A stretch of 6,206 nt of DNA from Candidatus Dormiibacterota bacterium (GTDB taxonomy: Bacteria > Chloroflexota > Dormibacteria > Dormibacterales > Dormibacteraceae). The DNA is taken from the NCBI GenBank assembly GCA_955652585.1, contig CATPBF010000142.1, positions 1 to 6,206 of the forward strand, in the 5' to 3' direction. A program made the translations under genes and the position numbers. Position 1 is the first letter of the stretch, and every line of letters starts with the position of its first letter. Shown here in pieces: positions 5,511 through 6,206 of the stretch. The notes under the pieces are model-generated. The model had not been told where the DNA came from and searched no databases. It saw only the letters and a list, made by a program, of their open reading frames with translations.

Positions 5511-6206
5511 ATGACGAACACAAGCTGGCGACCGGCCGCCTGGCGCGGATTCGCCTGGGGCGTGCTGGCCGGGCTCGCGCTGGTCGCGCTGATGTACCTC
5601 GCCGGGACGTTTCTCGGCCTGCGGCCCCTTCCCCAGGCCCTCAGCGGCCCGGTCCTCGCCATCATGCCCGGGTTCGTTTTCGGCTTCTTGATCGACACCC
5701 TTCAGCACGCGGGCAAGGTGGTCGAGGAGTTCGGCCTGATCGTGGCCATGATCGCCGGGCTGGGTGTTCTGGGCGCGATTTGGGCTGTCGCGAGCAGGCG
5801 CTGGCGTTTCGCTCAGCCGGCCCTTGTGTTCGCGGGCGCGGGCTGGTTGGTGGTGACTGCGCTGCTGCTGCCGATCTCGGGTGACGGGTTCCTCGGGCTC
5901 AACGACGGCCCCACGACCCCGCTTGTCTGGGGCCTGCTCTTCGCCATCTATGGCGTGATCCTGCAGATGGGTTCGACGAGCCCTCTGCCCGAAGCAGCGG
6001 ATCCCGGTCGCCGGCGCACGCTCGGCGCAGTTCCGATCGCCATCGGGGTGGTGAGCCTTGGCGTGCTCGCGGTGCGGCTCGTGCCCGACTGGTATCGCGC
6101 GATCTTCAATCCCCCGGAGGCGGGCCTCATCGGGGTCAGCCCAGAGCTCACCCCGATCGAAAACTTCTACGTCGTCTCCAAGAACTTCAGCGATCCGGTG
6201 GTGGAC
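5511..6206 (+). CDS. Membrane-anchored molybdopterin (sulfite-oxidase-type) oxidoreductase, N-terminal part
   Basis: The frame runs from ATG 5511 to the window edge, 232 residues, with no stop. Hydrophobic stretches near 12-35, 74-93, 103-122, 136-152 and 170-190 look like about five transmembrane helices; another, weaker one may lie near 46-61. After them, residues 205-232 (GLIGVSPELTP then ENFYVVSKNFSDPVVD) match the opening of the sulfite-oxidase molybdopterin-binding domain in bacterial membrane-anchored oxidoreductases. The catalytic domain, including the Mo-binding Cys, would lie beyond the right edge. By family knowledge it is an oxidoreductase working at or outside the membrane with molybdenum cofactor; substrate is unknown. 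Start: the ATG opens a typical basic-then-hydrophobic N-terminus, and no purine-rich ribosome-binding site precedes it. The gene is divergent from the S9-FHA gene across 88 bp. The domain call rests on a short C-terminal stretch and is less certain than the membrane nature. Confidence 0.75.
   Translation, partial: MTNTSWRPAAWRGFAWGVLAGLALVALMYLAGTFLGLRPLPQALSGPVLAIMPGFVFGFLIDTLQHAGKVVEEFGLIVAMIAGLGVLGAIWAVASRRWRFAQPALVFAGAGWLVVTALLLPISGDGFLGLNDGPTTPLVWGLLFAIYGVILQMGSTSPLPEAADPGRRRTLGAVPIAIGVVSLGVLAVRLVPDWYRAIFNPPEAGLIGVSPELTPIENFYVVSKNFSDPVVD

Noticed and set aside
5423..5698. N-terminal extension of the S9-FHA gene to ATG 5698
   Set aside because: It would overlap the divergent membrane protein by 188 bp, and residues before MPAPIVPEDL have no similarity to S9 family N-termini.

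Overview
This is a G+C-rich bacterial window with strong G/C bias at third codon positions. It contains four protein-coding genes, two of them cut by the window edges. None of the four start codons has a convincing Shine-Dalgarno sequence. Two starts (one intact gene, one duplicated 5' fragment) follow a TAnnnT box by exactly 6 nt, the arrangement typical of leaderless transcription in Actinomycetota, Deinococcota and related high-GC lineages. Together with the WS/DGAT acyltransferase and the sulfite-oxidase-like membrane protein, this suggests a soil-type high-GC Terrabacteria member (Actinomycetota, Chloroflexota or Candidatus Dormibacterota). The exact phylum is an inference.

Layout: (1) 1-639, minus: an N-terminal 213-residue piece of a MOSC-domain (mARC/YcbX-like) protein, running off the left edge. 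(2) 640-891: a disturbed intergenic region. It holds a divergent promoter zone, a 72-bp copy of the start of the next gene (677-748), and a 130-bp hairpin-containing insert (749-878). The true gene start is then repeated at 879-950. (3) 892-2298, plus: a complete 468-aa wax ester synthase/diacylglycerol acyltransferase (WS/DGAT). (4) 2282-5422, minus: a 1046-aa protein made of an S9 prolyl-oligopeptidase-type beta-propeller and alpha/beta-hydrolase, a long Pro/Glu-rich linker, and a C-terminal FHA domain. It overlaps the WS/DGAT gene tail-to-tail by 17 bp. (5) 5423-5510: an 88-bp divergent intergenic region. (6) 5511 to the right edge, plus: a multi-pass membrane segment leading into what looks like a sulfite-oxidase-type molybdopterin oxidoreductase.

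The genes do not form one operon: each neighbouring pair is divergent or convergent. No single pathway is evident. Two of the four products belong to molybdenum-cofactor families, one makes storage lipid, and one is a peptidase with a phosphothreonine-recognition module. The points most worth following are the S9 peptidase-FHA fusion and the duplicated, hairpin-interrupted 5' end of the WS/DGAT gene.
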